NCBI GenBank assembly: GCA_019112965.1
Contig: DXIH01000191.1
Location: forward strand, 1 to 56,343
Direction: 5' to 3'
Origin: Candidatus Sphingomonas excrementigallinarum
GTDB taxonomy: Bacteria; Pseudomonadota; Alphaproteobacteria; Sphingomonadales; Sphingomonadaceae
DNA: 56,343 nucleotides
Shown here: one piece after another, positions 7,615-17,806 of the stretch
Numbering within the stretch: the first letter of the stretch is position 1
How the letters are laid out: each line of letters starts with the position of its first letter
The notes under the pieces: generated by a model
Told to the model about the DNA's origin: nothing
Databases searched by the model: none
The model's input: only the letters and a program-made list of their open reading frames with translations
Made by a program: the position numbers and the translations under genes

Positions 7615-9744
7615 TCAGAAGCGGAACCGCAGTTCGGCCAGCAGGGTGCGCGGTTCGCCGGGGAAGCTGCCGCTTTGCAATGAGAAGCCGGAGGCGGCGT
7701 AGCGCTTGTCGAACAGGTTATCGACGCGCAGCATCAGTTCCGCGATCCCCAGCGACTTGGTGATCGACGCGTCGAAGATCATATAGGGCTGCACCGCCTG
7801 GCCCGACAGGCTGACCCGGCGCGACAGATATTCGCCGCCGACACCGATCGCGGTGCCGATCGGCGCAATCTGATAGCGGGTCCAGAAGCCCAGTTGATGC
7901 CGGGGTGCATTGGCGAAGCGGTTGCCGACCGCGTTGGTCAGCGACTGGCCCGCCACCGTCCCGGTGATCCGGGTGTCGTTATAGCCGTAGTTGGCGAGCA
8001 GCACCCAGTTGCGCGTGATGTCGGTGGACAGGTCGATCTCGAAGCCCTTGCTCGTGACCTCGCCGATCGGGCGCAGCTGATCCTGCCCGTTGACGGGGGC
8101 GAGGCTTGGGTCGACCTGCAGCATGTTGCGGCGGATGATCCGATACACCGCCGCATTGGCCTGCAGCCGCCCGCCGAGCAGCACCGACTTGACACCGCCC
8201 TCGATCTGGTTGCCCGTCACCGGGGCGAAAGGGCCGCCCGCATCGGTGTTCTGGCTGGCGGCGCTCTGCGGCTCGAAACTGCCCGACCAGCTGGCATAGA
8301 GCGACACGCCGGAGCGCGGCTTGACAATCGCCCCGGCGCGATAGGTGAAGCGACCGTCGCTATAGGACGGATTCGCCGTGATGCGCCCGGCGGTGCTGGT
8401 CGTCACCCCATCGTCGAACCTGTCATAGCGGACACCGCCGACCAGCAGCAGCGCATCGGTGATGCCGATCTGATCCTGGAGATAGGCGCCCTTGCGCCGG
8501 GTGCGTGTGTCGGTCTTGGCGAAGGGCAGGACGGCGGCGCGCGCCACGTCGCGCGCGGTAACGCTATAGACCGGCCTGCTCAGGCTCAACGGCGCGACGC
8601 CCGAGCGCACGATGCGTGAGTTCAGGATACTGGTCTCGTCATACCAGTCCGCCCCCATCTGAAACTTGTGGGCCATGCCGATCAGTCGTGCCTTCACTGT
8701 GGCGTTGGCCATGAAGGACAGGCCGTCCACGTCGCGGATCTGGTCGCGAAACTCGCGTGCGATCAGGTCGGTGCTGCCGGGCACGAAGCCGCGCGCTTCG
8801 TGATATTGCTGGGTCTCGGTCGCCTTGAAATAGCGTGCGCCCATATCGAACGTCACGGCGTCGCCGATGCTGGTGGCATAGCGCGCCTGATAGGCTTGTG
8901 ACTTCAGATGAAGGAAGTCGGTCGGTTCGTTGGCGTTCCAGCGGATGTCGGCCAGGAAGTTGCCGTCATTGTCGACCGGCACCCCGCGCAGCCGATTGCC
9001 GCGCAGGAAATTATCATAGACCGTTGCCTGGATGGTCAGCTTGCCGCCCTCGTTGGTCCGGAACGACAGGCCGCCGTCGCCGATCAGCGACGTGTTGTGG
9101 GTGTTGTAGCGGAAGGGCGACATCGCCTCGTAAAAGCCGCCCAGGCGATAGGTGACGACACCGTTCGCATCGACCTTGCCCGTCGCCTCCGACGAGATAC
9201 CGGCGCGACCATAGCTGCCGAGCGTCGCGACCGTCCGCAGGCTGCTGACGTCGCTGGGCGTCTTGGAGACATAGTTGATGATGCCGCCGGGCGAGCCGGG
9301 GCCGAAGAACAGGCCCGCCGGGCCCTTCAGCACCTCGACCCGGCTGATGGTGAACAGCTGCGGCACCGAAAAGCCGATGAACGGATTGCCGCGCTGACCG
9401 TCATAAAAGGACTGGTCTTGCCGAAACCCGCGAAAGGTGATGCCCGCATAGCTGAAGGCGCTGACGCCGGAGATATTGCGGTAGATGTCGGTCGCGTCGC
9501 GCGCGCCCTGATCGGTGAACAGGTCCTCGTTGATGACCTGCAAAGCCTGCGGAATGTCGAGCGGGTCCTCGGCCGACTTGCCCACGGTCGTCGTGTCGAC
9601 GCGGTAGAGATGCTGCGCCCGACCGTTCACGATTATGTCGGCAGTCTGGCCTTCGGAGTCGATCGGATCGTTCGCCGTTTCCGCCATGGCGGGCGCACAG
9701 AGCATCATCGCCGCCAGACCAGCGGCATAGTTCCACGATTCCAC
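7615..9744 (-). CDS. TonB-dependent siderophore-type receptor
   Basis: Outer-membrane receptor for TonB-powered uptake, probably of a ferric siderophore. I choose the GTG at 9744, which gives 709 residues. AAGGGG lies 6 bases upstream, and the N-terminus becomes a clean signal peptide (VESWNYAAG to APAMAE). The ATG at 9774 has no ribosome binding site and lies in an inverted repeat. The plug domain (about residues 40-180) shows IPQALQVINEDL, GITFRGFRQD, VEVLKGPAGLFFG and GGIINYVSKTP, typical of FpvA/FhuA-like receptors. The barrel ends in LLAELRFRF with a terminal Phe. There is no STN domain, so it is not a surface-signalling receptor. The substrate is not known. Confidence 0.88.
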   Translation of the reverse strand: MESWNYAAGLAAMMLCAPAMAETANDPIDSEGQTADIIVNGRAQHLYRVDTTTVGKSAEDPLDIPQALQVINEDLFTDQGARDATDIYRNISGVSAFSYAGITFRGFRQDQSFYDGQRGNPFIGFSVPQLFTISRVEVLKGPAGLFFGPGSPGGIINYVSKTPSDVSSLRTVATLGSYGRAGISSEATGKVDANGVVTYRLGGFYEAMSPFRYNTHNTSLIGDGGLSFRTNEGGKLTIQATVYDNFLRGNRLRGVPVDNDGNFLADIRWNANEPTDFLHLKSQAYQARYATSIGDAVTFDMGARYFKATETQQYHEARGFVPGSTDLIAREFRDQIRDVDGLSFMANATVKARLIGMAHKFQMGADWYDETSILNSRIVRSGVAPLSLSRPVYSVTARDVARAAVLPFAKTDTRTRRKGAYLQDQIGITDALLLVGGVRYDRFDDGVTTSTAGRITANPSYSDGRFTYRAGAIVKPRSGVSLYASWSGSFEPQSAASQNTDAGGPFAPVTGNQIEGGVKSVLLGGRLQANAAVYRIIRRNMLQVDPSLAPVNGQDQLRPIGEVTSKGFEIDLSTDITRNWVLLANYGYNDTRITGTVAGQSLTNAVGNRFANAPRHQLGFWTRYQIAPIGTAIGVGGEYLSRRVSLSGQAVQPYMIFDASITKSLGIAELMLRVDNLFDKRYAASGFSLQSGSFPGEPRTLLAELRFRF

Positions 9745-9754
9745 GATCAACCCC

Positions 9755-9777
9755 TTAATGCTATTAGGTCGCATTAA
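9755..9777 (-). promoter_or_regulatory. Inverted repeat in the leader of the siderophore-type receptor gene (possible iron-response operator)
   Basis: TTAATGC at 9755-9761 and GCATTAA at 9771-9777 form a perfect 7-base inverted repeat with a 9-base spacer. It lies immediately upstream of the AAGGGG ribosome binding site. An AT-rich palindrome here is in the right place for a Fur-type or similar iron-dependent repressor. It does not match a classical Fur box closely, so the regulator is a guess. Confidence 0.4.
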
Positions 9778-10094
9778 CGAGAATGGTTCGCAGGTGCAAC
9801 CCTGTGTAGTTTTTGGCGGCAGGGACTTTCCCGGCATGCCGCCGTTCGATGTTCTGTCGAACGATCAGGGCGACCGTCATTTCGCGGGCTGTCGGGTCAA
9901 GGGGCGGTGACGACCGGAGGGCAATCAAAGTTTGGAATCGTCGATCGGTCTCGCTTGCCTATCGCGGCCGATGTGACTTAGGATCGCGTGTATAACAGAT
10001 CACTTTCACATAAGAGAGTGGCGGCAGGGCTTGGCAAATGGGTCTTGGAAAAGGCTGGTCCTGAATGATCGGCGCGATGGCGGGAGAGAAAGGG
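9778..10094. other. Divergent regulatory region between the siderophore-type receptor and GH29
   Basis: About 320 bases without a convincing gene. It must carry the promoters of the minus-strand receptor and the plus-strand fucosidase. An AT-richer stretch with TATAAC near 9990 and a GTGA...TCAC pair around it (9974-10003) could be the GH29 promoter and an operator, but this is weak evidence. Confidence 0.35.
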
Positions 10095-11777
10095 ATGAAG
10101 GCGAACAGGCGCGAAATGATCGGGGGAGCGATCGCGGCGGCGGCACTGGCCCCTGCGGCGGCGTCGGCAGTCACGACCGCACGGCAGGCACCGGGGGTGG
10201 GACGTGCGCTGAAGGTGCCGGCGCCCGCACGATTTACGCCGGACTGGGAGTCGCTGACCACCGGCTATAGCGTGCCCGACTGGTTCCGTGATGCCAAGTT
10301 CGGCATGTGGGCGCACTGGACAGCGCAATGCGTGCCCGAAGCGGGGGATTGGTATGCCCGCGACATGTATCTGCCGGGCAGCCGCGCCTATGAGCATCAT
10401 CTGAAACATTACGGCCATCCGGCCGATGTCGGCTTCATGCAGATCCAGAATTTGTGGAAGGCGGATCGCTGGGACCCCGGCCGGTTGCTCGACCTCTACA
10501 AGAAGGCGGGCGCGAAATATTTCATGGCGCTGGCCAATCACCACGACAATCTCGATACCTATGACTCCAGATATCACCCATGGAACACGACGCGGGTCGG
10601 CCCGCGTCGCGACATCATCGGCGGATGGCAAAAAGCCGCCCGTGCACGCGGCCTGCGCTTTGCCGTGTCGAACCATTCGGCCCATGCCTGGCACTGGAAC
10701 CAGCCCGCTTATGGCTATGATCCGACCGGGCCGCGCGCGGGCGAACGCTATGACGCCTACAAGCTGACCGCGGCGCAGGGTCGCGGCCAGTGGTGGGACG
10801 GGCTGGACCCCCAGCAGCTCTACACCGGCCGCTTCATGCCGATGCCCGACGGCATACGCACGCTGGACGAAGCCAATGCCTGGCACGAAGCCACCGATCG
10901 CCTGTGGAACGAGGGCGTTCCCGCGGGCGATTTCGCGGCCAACTGGCTGATGCGCGTGAAGGACCTCGCCGAGAAATATCGGCCGGACATGGTTTATTTC
11001 GACAATTTCGACCTGCCGCTCGAACAATATGGCCTGGATTTCACGTCCTGGTTCTACAACCAGTCGATGAAGTGGAATGGCGGTCGGCTGGAAGCCGTTG
11101 TCACCAGCAAGGTCACGCCGCCCCAGCGCCGCATGGGCATCGTCGATGATGTCGAGCGCGGCGGGAAAAGCTATATCGAGCGCTTCCCGTGGCAGACCGA
11201 CACCTGCATCGGCAACTGGCACTATGACATCGATGTGTACAACAACGACGGCTACAAGACGGCGGCGAACGTCATCCATACGCTGTGCGACGTGGTGTCG
11301 AAGAACGGCAACCTGATGCTGTCGGTGCCGATGCGGGGCGACGGCACGATCGACGACAAGGAAGAAAAGGTCGTCAACGACATCGCCGAATGGATGGGCC
11401 GTTACGGAGAGGCGATCTATGGCAGCCGCCCGTGGAAGCTGAACGGCGAAGGCCCGACGCGCCCCAATGCGGGCAATTTCTCCGAGGGAGGTCCTAAGTC
11501 GCCCTATACGGCGCGCGACGTTCGCTACGTGACGCGGGGCGGCAATCTTCATGCGCTGGTGATGGGGTGGCCCGAGGACGGCGTCGTGCGGATGACCCTG
11601 CTGGCGCAGGGCAACCCGACGATGCCGGGGCGGATCGAGCGGGTGACGATCCAGGGCGACAATACCCCGCTCGCCTTCAGGCGTACCGCCGAGGCGTTGG
11701 AAGTCACGCTACCCCAGGACGCGCGTCATCCGATCGGCGTTCCGCTGGTTATCGCGGGCAACGGCGTCACAGCCTGA
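10095..11777 (+). CDS. GH29-family alpha-L-fucosidase, Tat-exported
   Basis: Glycoside hydrolase that removes terminal alpha-L-fucose, in the periplasm or beyond. The ATG at 10095 is preferred: GAGAAAGGG precedes it, and the protein then starts MKANRREMIGG, a twin-arginine signal followed by a hydrophobic stretch ending in AASA. It is 560 residues long. The catalytic domain opens with PDWFRDAKFGMWAHW and GDWYARDMY, characteristic of GH29. The candidate nucleophile is D303 in MVYFDNFD. The region near KNGNLMLSVPMRGDGT matches the family's NLLLNI-like block. A small C-terminal beta domain follows. The acid/base residue cannot be assigned by eye. Distant GH29 members can act on other 6-deoxy or L-sugars, so the substrate is likely but not proven. 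Confidence 0.85.
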   Translation: MKANRREMIGGAIAAAALAPAAASAVTTARQAPGVGRALKVPAPARFTPDWESLTTGYSVPDWFRDAKFGMWAHWTAQCVPEAGDWYARDMYLPGSRAYEHHLKHYGHPADVGFMQIQNLWKADRWDPGRLLDLYKKAGAKYFMALANHHDNLDTYDSRYHPWNTTRVGPRRDIIGGWQKAARARGLRFAVSNHSAHAWHWNQPAYGYDPTGPRAGERYDAYKLTAAQGRGQWWDGLDPQQLYTGRFMPMPDGIRTLDEANAWHEATDRLWNEGVPAGDFAANWLMRVKDLAEKYRPDMVYFDNFDLPLEQYGLDFTSWFYNQSMKWNGGRLEAVVTSKVTPPQRRMGIVDDVERGGKSYIERFPWQTDTCIGNWHYDIDVYNNDGYKTAANVIHTLCDVVSKNGNLMLSVPMRGDGTIDDKEEKVVNDIAEWMGRYGEAIYGSRPWKLNGEGPTRPNAGNFSEGGPKSPYTARDVRYVTRGGNLHALVMGWPEDGVVRMTLLAQGNPTMPGRIERVTIQGDNTPLAFRRTAEALEVTLPQDARHPIGVPLVIAGNGVTA

Positions 11778-12107
11778 CGATGTGAGGGGGCCGTTTCGTG
11801 CGGCTCCTTCGACGAAATGATGGGGCTTGGCCGTCCCAGGGCATGTTGGGTTTTCATCGTTTCGGGGGGACGGTTTCGGCGGCGGGATACTGCGTTCCGC
11901 CCGATCCGCCTCGGTCAAACTGGCAGATAGGCGCTGTGCGGTTTGTTCTGCGCTTGTCAGGGTTTTGCCAGCCGGGGAGTGTGGGCGATGACCCAAATAC
12001 CTGTCTTTGGATGGCTTGTATCGGCCTTCAATTGGTCAGGCAAATAAGCTTTACAGCTTGGTGGGCCGGGTTAGATTGCTGCCGACGGTCATGGTGGCGG
12101 AGGGACG
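11778..12107. other. Intergenic region between GH29 and GH115 genes
   Basis: 330 bases with no convincing gene. Near the right end are TTGGTCAGG (12032-12040) and the short palindrome AAGCT-TTAC-AGCTT (12047-12060). The first resembles the TGGTC half-site recognised by many GntR/FadR-type regulators, and similar TGGTC units occur upstream of the receptor gene starting at 24211. GH115 therefore probably has its own regulated promoter. Confidence 0.35.
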
Positions 12108-14915
12108 ATGCGGGCGAGGATCATGGGGCTGGGTGCCAGCCTTGCAGCGATGCTGGGGATCGCCGCCCCCGTTCAGGCCGCCGATCTGGACCTGACGCAC
12201 GCAAGCCTGTTGGCGGTCGCCGATGGCGAGGGGACGACCCGTATCGCCGCCGAACTGCTGGCCCGCGATCTGACCGCGCTGGGCGGGCGGCCGGGGCCGA
12301 TCGTCGCGGATAGGGCGAACTGCATCGATATGTGCGTCGTCATCGGGACGATCGCCTCGCCGGTGGTGCAGCGGCTGGCGCGGGAGGGCGGGGTGGACCT
12401 GTCGCCGATCGCGGGCGGCTGGGAACGCTATGTCCGGGCCGGGGTCCGCGTGGCCGGTCGGCGTTATCTGTTGATTGCCGGATCGGATGCACGGGGTGCG
12501 GCTTATGGCGTGACCGACCTTTCGCGTGCGCTGGGCGTGTCGCCCTGGGAATGGTGGGCGGATGTCACGCCGCGTCGTCGCGACCGGATTGTCGTCTCCG
12601 ACCGGACCTTCGTCTCGCGCGCGCCGTCGGTGAAGTATCGCGGCATCTTCCTGAACGACGAGGATTGGGGGCTCGAGCCCTGGGCGGCCAAGACCTTCGA
12701 CCCGGAAAAGGGCAATATCGGGCCGAAGACCTATCAGCGTGTCTTCGAACTGATGTGGCGGTTGAAGGCCAATACGCTGTGGCCTGCGATGCACTCCGTT
12801 TCGACGCCCTTCTTTGGTGATCCGGGCAACGCGCCGCTCGCCCGGCGCTATGGCATCGTCATCGGCAGTTCGCACGCCGAGCCGATGCTCCGCAACAATC
12901 TGCGCGAATGGGACGAGGGGAAGCGGGGCGCGTTCGACTTCACCCGACGGCCAGAGGCGATCCTCGACTATTGGCGCGAGCGGGTGGCCGAGACCAGGGG
13001 GCAGGAGGCGTTCTACACGGTCGGCCTGCGCGGCCTGCATGATGGACCGATGCAGGGCGTGACGACGACGGCGGCGCGGCGCGGTATCCTGGAGGATGTG
13101 GTCGGGCGGCAGCGCACATTGCTCGCCGACACGCTGGGCAAACCGGCGGCGCAGGTGCCGCAGCTCTATGTCGCCTATCACGAGTTGCAGGAGGCCTATG
13201 ACGCCGGGCTCACCCTGCCGGGCGACGTTACGCTGATGTGGACCGACGACAATTACGGCTATCTGCGCCGCCTCAGCACGCCCGAGGAGCAGAAGCGGCC
13301 GGGCGGGGCGGGGGTCTATTACCACCTGTCCTATTGGGGGCGGCCGCACGACTATCTATGGCTGGGCACCACCCACCCGGCCCTGATCCGCGAGGAGATG
13401 GGGCGCGCCTGGGATACGGACGCGCGGCGCATCTGGATGGTCAATGTCGGCGATATCAAGCCGATCGAATATCTCTCGCAATATTTCCTCGACCTCGCCT
13501 TCGACGCGCGGCTGCTGGACCAATCTCCGCGCGAGCATCTTCGCCGCTTCATGGCCGAGCAGTTCGGCGAGGCGGAGGCGGGTGCCATCGCCGATGTGAT
13601 GATGCGCTTCTACGACCTGACCTGGCCGCGAAAGCCGGAGTTCATGGGCTTCGGCCAGACCGAATGGGTCACGCCCAACCGGCCGAGCGGGTACGTGCAA
13701 TCCGATGGCGAGGAAGCGCAGGCGCGGATCGCCGCCTATCGGGCACTCGCGGCGCAAGCCGAGGCGATCGGCGCGCGTATCCCGAAGGATCGGCAGGACG
13801 CCTTTTACGAGTTGGTCCTCTATCCGGTGCGCGGTGCGGCGGGGCTGAACACGCGTACCCTGTCGCTCGATCTGGCCGAGCTGTATGCGCGTGACCAGCG
13901 GGCCAGCGCCAATGCCTATGTCGCGCTGGCCAAGGCGGCGCATGTCGGGCTGGTCGAGGATACGGCACGCTACAATGCGGTGGGCGGGGGCAAGTGGCGT
14001 GAGATGATGGACATGGCGCCCCGTCGTCTGCCCGTCTTCGCCGAGCCGATGTGGCCGAACTGGCAGTCCTCGACGCAGAAAGGCTGCGCCGCCGGGCTAT
14101 GGGGCGCATGGATCGGGGACGAGAATGTCCTGACCTTCACCCGTGGCGTGCCCGCGGAGCGACCCGTGACGCTGTACCAGCATCAACCGCAGGCGGTGGC
14201 CTGGGCTGTGAGCGACATGCCCGCCGGCCTGACGCTGTCGCAAAGCAAGGGCGAGTTGAACGCGCGCGGCGGTTACGAGCAGCGGCTGAACTTGCGTTAT
14301 GACGGCAAGGGCGCGGTCGGGCCGGTGACATTGCGGTGTGGCGATCAGCCGGTGGTCGTCCATGCGACGCTATTGACCCCGCCCCAGGTCGAGCCCGGCA
14401 CGGCAATCGAGGACGAACGCCGCGTCACCATGCCTGCACTGACCGCCCGCTATGGCGCGGATTGGGAAGCGATCCCCGATCTCGGCAGCCGGCATGGCGC
14501 GCTGCGGGCGAAGTTGACCCTGCCGTCACGCGGCTCGGCGGCGCAGGGGACGCCCGCGGCCTGGCGGTTCGCAACCATGACCGAGGCGGGGGCGACGCTG
14601 CGCGTTGTCGCCTTGCCGACCCATACGCGCGATCCCGCGCATGGGCTTCGCGCCGCTGTCCGGCTGGACGACGGCGCGTGGCAGACGGTCGATTTCGCAA
14701 CCGCCGGGCGCAGCGATCAGTGGCGGCAGAATGTCCTGACCAACACCGCCATCGCCACCCTGCCGCTCAAGACCTTTGCCGCCGGGCATCACCGGGTGGC
14801 GATTGTGCCGCTCGATCCCGGCCTGACCCTCGATCGTGTCGAGCTGGTGCTCGATGGCGCCCGCCCGCTCTATGCGCCGCTCCCCTCTGATTCTTCGCCG
14901 GAGACTGCCCGATGA
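12108..14915 (+). CDS. GH115-family alpha-glucuronidase
   Basis: 935 residues with a Sec signal peptide (cleavage near residue 24, VQAAD). Family GH115 enzymes remove alpha-1,2-linked glucuronic acid or its 4-O-methyl form from xylan and some arabinogalactans. Family blocks seen in order: SDARGAAYGVTDLSRALGVS near 130; RGIFLNDEDWGLEPWA near 180; LWPAMHSVSTPFF near 225; MWTDDNYGYLRRL near 378; and YYHLSYWGRPHDYLWLGT near 405. The C-terminal part is a beta-rich domain, as in characterised members. GGCGGAGGGAC precedes the ATG. The stop overlaps the start of the GH2 gene by four bases (ATGA), so the two enzymes are translationally coupled and probably act on the same glycan. Confidence 0.9.
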   Translation: MRARIMGLGASLAAMLGIAAPVQAADLDLTHASLLAVADGEGTTRIAAELLARDLTALGGRPGPIVADRANCIDMCVVIGTIASPVVQRLAREGGVDLSPIAGGWERYVRAGVRVAGRRYLLIAGSDARGAAYGVTDLSRALGVSPWEWWADVTPRRRDRIVVSDRTFVSRAPSVKYRGIFLNDEDWGLEPWAAKTFDPEKGNIGPKTYQRVFELMWRLKANTLWPAMHSVSTPFFGDPGNAPLARRYGIVIGSSHAEPMLRNNLREWDEGKRGAFDFTRRPEAILDYWRERVAETRGQEAFYTVGLRGLHDGPMQGVTTTAARRGILEDVVGRQRTLLADTLGKPAAQVPQLYVAYHELQEAYDAGLTLPGDVTLMWTDDNYGYLRRLSTPEEQKRPGGAGVYYHLSYWGRPHDYLWLGTTHPALIREEMGRAWDTDARRIWMVNVGDIKPIEYLSQYFLDLAFDARLLDQSPREHLRRFMAEQFGEAEAGAIADVMMRFYDLTWPRKPEFMGFGQTEWVTPNRPSGYVQSDGEEAQARIAAYRALAAQAEAIGARIPKDRQDAFYELVLYPVRGAAGLNTRTLSLDLAELYARDQRASANAYVALAKAAHVGLVEDTARYNAVGGGKWREMMDMAPRRLPVFAEPMWPNWQSSTQKGCAAGLWGAWIGDENVLTFTRGVPAERPVTLYQHQPQAVAWAVSDMPAGLTLSQSKGELNARGGYEQRLNLRYDGKGAVGPVTLRCGDQPVVVHATLLTPPQVEPGTAIEDERRVTMPALTARYGADWEAIPDLGSRHGALRAKLTLPSRGSAAQGTPAAWRFATMTEAGATLRVVALPTHTRDPAHGLRAAVRLDDGAWQTVDFATAGRSDQWRQNVLTNTAIATLPLKTFAAGHHRVAIVPLDPGLTLDRVELVLDGARPLYAPLPSDSSPETAR

Positions 14916-17797
14916 CCGTGACCCGCCGCACTCTGCTCGCCAGCGGGCTGGCCGCTCCGGCGCTGGGGGCGCCCGCTCTGGCAGCGAACCGTCCCGTGAT
15001 GCTCGACAGTGGCGATGCGCCCGCACCCTTCGACGCGATGCCCGAACCGCCCTTCGTCGCCGATCCGAGCCTGCTGCGGCTCGACGATGGCTGGTTGTTC
15101 CACAAGGGCGACATCACCGTGCCGCCGATCCTGGGGCATGAGGAAAGCTATCAGAACGCCAAGGCCGGGATCGCGCAAGGAGCGGCCGCCGTCAGCTATG
15201 ACGACAGCGACTGGCGCAGCGTCGAGCTGCCGCATGACTGGGCGATGGAGGAGGTGGTCGACCCCAACGCAAATGTCGCGCAAGGCTATCGGCGGCGCGG
15301 GATCGGCTGGTATCGCCGGACGCTGAAACTGCCGACCGAGTGGCGCGGCCGCTATCTGGAGGTGCAACTGGGCGCGGCGGCGACCAACGCGAAGGTCTGG
15401 TTCAACGGTGTCCTCGTGGCGCACAGCTTCAGCGGCTATACCGCGATCCTGATCGACATCACCCCCTATGCCCGGTTCGGCGAGGAGGTGAACACGCTGG
15501 CCGTTTGCGTCGACGCCGAGACGATGGAGGGCTGGTGGTATGAGGGCGCAGGCCTCTATCGCCACAACTGGCTGGCGGTGCGGGGGCCGGTCAGCATCGT
15601 CACCGACGGCCTCCACGCCGATCCGCGACGCGAGGGCACGGGCTGGACGGTGCCGGTCGCGCTCACGGTCTCCAACATCCAGAAGACGGCGGCGACCGTT
15701 CGCGCCGAGGCGGTGCTGATCGATCCGGCGGGCCGCACCATCGGTCGGGCGGAGGCGGACGTGACCGTCGATCCGCTCAAGACCGCCGAGGTGAAGGTCT
15801 CAATCCCGGTCGCCGCGCCGCAGCTCTGGTCGGTCGACCAGCCGATACTCTACCGGGTGGAAACGCGGCTGCTGCGTGACGGAAAGGCGATCGACGCGCG
15901 CGCCACCCGGATCGGCTTTCGCGAAATCCGCTTCGACGCAGCCACCGGCTTCTACCTCAACGGCGTGGCGACCAAGATCAAGGGCGTGTGCGTCCATCAG
16001 GACCATGCCGGGGTCGGCGTCGCCATGCCCGATGCGATGTGGGAGTGGCGCGTCCGGCGGCTGAAGGCGATGGGCTGCAACGCGCTGCGCTGCTCGCACC
16101 ATGCGCCCGCGCCCGAATTGCTCGATGCGTGCGACCGGCTGGGGTTGCTCGTCATGGACGAGAACCGTAACTTCAACCCCAGCCCGGATTATCTGCGGCA
16201 ACTGGAGTGGCTGGTCCGCCGCGACCGCAATCACCCGAGCGTCTTTCTCTGGTCGGTCTTCAACGAGGAACCGATGCAGGGCACCGAACAGGGCTATGAG
16301 ATGGTCCGCCGCATGGCCGAGGCGGTGAAGGAGCTCGACACCTCGCGCCCCGTCACGGCGGCGATGAATGACGGGATGTTCTCACCGCTCAACGTGTCGG
16401 ACGCGGTCGATGTGATGGGATTCAACTATCAGCATCGCCGTTACGACAGCTTCCACGCCGCCCACCCGACCAAGCCGATGACCAGCTCGGAGGATACCAG
16501 CGCCTTCATGACGCGCGGTGTTTGGAAGACCGACATGGCGCGCCATGAGGTCAGCTCCTACGACACCGACGCCGCCGAATGGGGGCTGACCCATCATGAA
16601 AGCTGGAAGATGATCGACACGCGGCCCTTCGTCGCGGGAACGTTCGTGTGGACCGGCTTCGACTATCATGGCGAGCCGACGCCGTTCGAATGGCCGACGA
16701 CGAGCAGCGTGTTCGGCATCATGGACCTGTGCGGCTTCGCCAAGATGGCCTTCCATCTGCGCCGCGCGCAATGGGTGGACGATGCGCCCGCCCTCGCCAT
16801 CGCGCCGCACTGGACCTGGCCGGGGCGCGAGGGGCAGCCGATCCGGGTGATCGCGCTGACCAATGCCGAGACGGTCGAACTGCGCCTGAACGGCAAGAGC
16901 CTGGGGAGCAAGGCGGTCGACCGGCTGGCGATGCCCGAATGGCAGGTGTCCTATGCCCCCGGACGGCTGGAGGCGGTCGGCTATCGTGGCGGGCGCGAGG
17001 TGTCGCGCACCGCGGTCGAAACCGCGGGGTTGCCGGTCGCCCTGAAACTGATCGCGGATCGGCGGGGGATGCTGGGCACCGGCAGCGACGTCCAGCCCTT
17101 CACCGTCGCTGCGGTCGATGCACGCGGTCGGATCGTGCCCGATGCCGATGCGCCGGTGACGTTCCGGGTGACGAAGGGCGCGGTGATCGGGGTCGGCAAT
17201 GGTGACCCCAACGACCATGACTCGGAGATCGTGCCCGCGCGTCGCCTGTTCCATGGGCTGGCCCAGGCACTGGTCCGCGCCGAGCCGGGGACAGGCACAC
17301 TGACTGTCGAGGCGAGCGCGCCGGGGTTAAAGCCCACGCGCACAACGGTGCGGGTGATCGCGGCCGAGCCACTGCCCGCGCTCCCGGCGACGCGCCCCGT
17401 CGCGATGCTGACCGACTGGAAGCGCAGCGACTTCACCGCGACCCGGCCTGATCCGCTGCGGCGTTATGCGGGCAATGACATGAACAGCCTTGTCTATGCG
17501 CGGCCCGGCAGGCTGGAAGGGCCGGGCGAGGGCGTCTGGTCGACCTATCGCACCAGTTTCAAGCCGCGCCGCCGGGTGGCGGAGCAGGGTGGGGCGGTGG
17601 TCTTCGCCGAAGTCGCCGGGCGCGCCGAAGCCTGGGTGGATGGGGTGAAGCGTGCGGAGAAGACCGACTTCACCCCCGCGCCGCTGGAGGTGCCGTTCCC
17701 GGTCGGAGCGGGCGAGCGGCAGGTGGTGCTGGTCGTCGAGGCAGAGCCGGGCAAGGCGTCAGGCCTGGGGCGGACGATTTCGGTTCGGGAGAAGTAG
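14912..17797 (+). CDS. GH2-family beta-galactosidase-like glycosidase with DUF4982-type domain
   Basis: 961 residues. It starts MTVTRRTLLASG, a twin-arginine signal ending near PALAAN. The GH2 sugar-binding domain follows (DWRSVELPHDWAME, near residue 105), then an immunoglobulin-like domain and the TIM barrel (about 330-640). WSVFNEEP places the acid/base Glu at residue 452, and SSEDTSAF gives a candidate nucleophile at E527. Downstream are a DUF4982-like domain and a final jelly-roll carbohydrate-binding-like domain (about 840-960). Enzymes of this layout are usually beta-galactosidases, but beta-glucuronidase or another activity is possible. The gene is coupled to GH115 by a 4-base overlap and ends just before a large palindromic region. 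Confidence 0.87.
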   Translation: MTVTRRTLLASGLAAPALGAPALAANRPVMLDSGDAPAPFDAMPEPPFVADPSLLRLDDGWLFHKGDITVPPILGHEESYQNAKAGIAQGAAAVSYDDSDWRSVELPHDWAMEEVVDPNANVAQGYRRRGIGWYRRTLKLPTEWRGRYLEVQLGAAATNAKVWFNGVLVAHSFSGYTAILIDITPYARFGEEVNTLAVCVDAETMEGWWYEGAGLYRHNWLAVRGPVSIVTDGLHADPRREGTGWTVPVALTVSNIQKTAATVRAEAVLIDPAGRTIGRAEADVTVDPLKTAEVKVSIPVAAPQLWSVDQPILYRVETRLLRDGKAIDARATRIGFREIRFDAATGFYLNGVATKIKGVCVHQDHAGVGVAMPDAMWEWRVRRLKAMGCNALRCSHHAPAPELLDACDRLGLLVMDENRNFNPSPDYLRQLEWLVRRDRNHPSVFLWSVFNEEPMQGTEQGYEMVRRMAEAVKELDTSRPVTAAMNDGMFSPLNVSDAVDVMGFNYQHRRYDSFHAAHPTKPMTSSEDTSAFMTRGVWKTDMARHEVSSYDTDAAEWGLTHHESWKMIDTRPFVAGTFVWTGFDYHGEPTPFEWPTTSSVFGIMDLCGFAKMAFHLRRAQWVDDAPALAIAPHWTWPGREGQPIRVIALTNAETVELRLNGKSLGSKAVDRLAMPEWQVSYAPGRLEAVGYRGGREVSRTAVETAGLPVALKLIADRRGMLGTGSDVQPFTVAAVDARGRIVPDADAPVTFRVTKGAVIGVGNGDPNDHDSEIVPARRLFHGLAQALVRAEPGTGTLTVEASAPGLKPTRTTVRVIAAEPLPALPATRPVAMLTDWKRSDFTATRPDPLRRYAGNDMNSLVYARPGRLEGPGEGVWSTYRTSFKPRRRVAEQGGAVVFAEVAGRAEAWVDGVKRAEKTDFTPAPLEVPFPVGAGERQVVLVVEAEPGKASGLGRTISVREK

Positions 17798-17806
17798 GCC
17801 CTTGGC

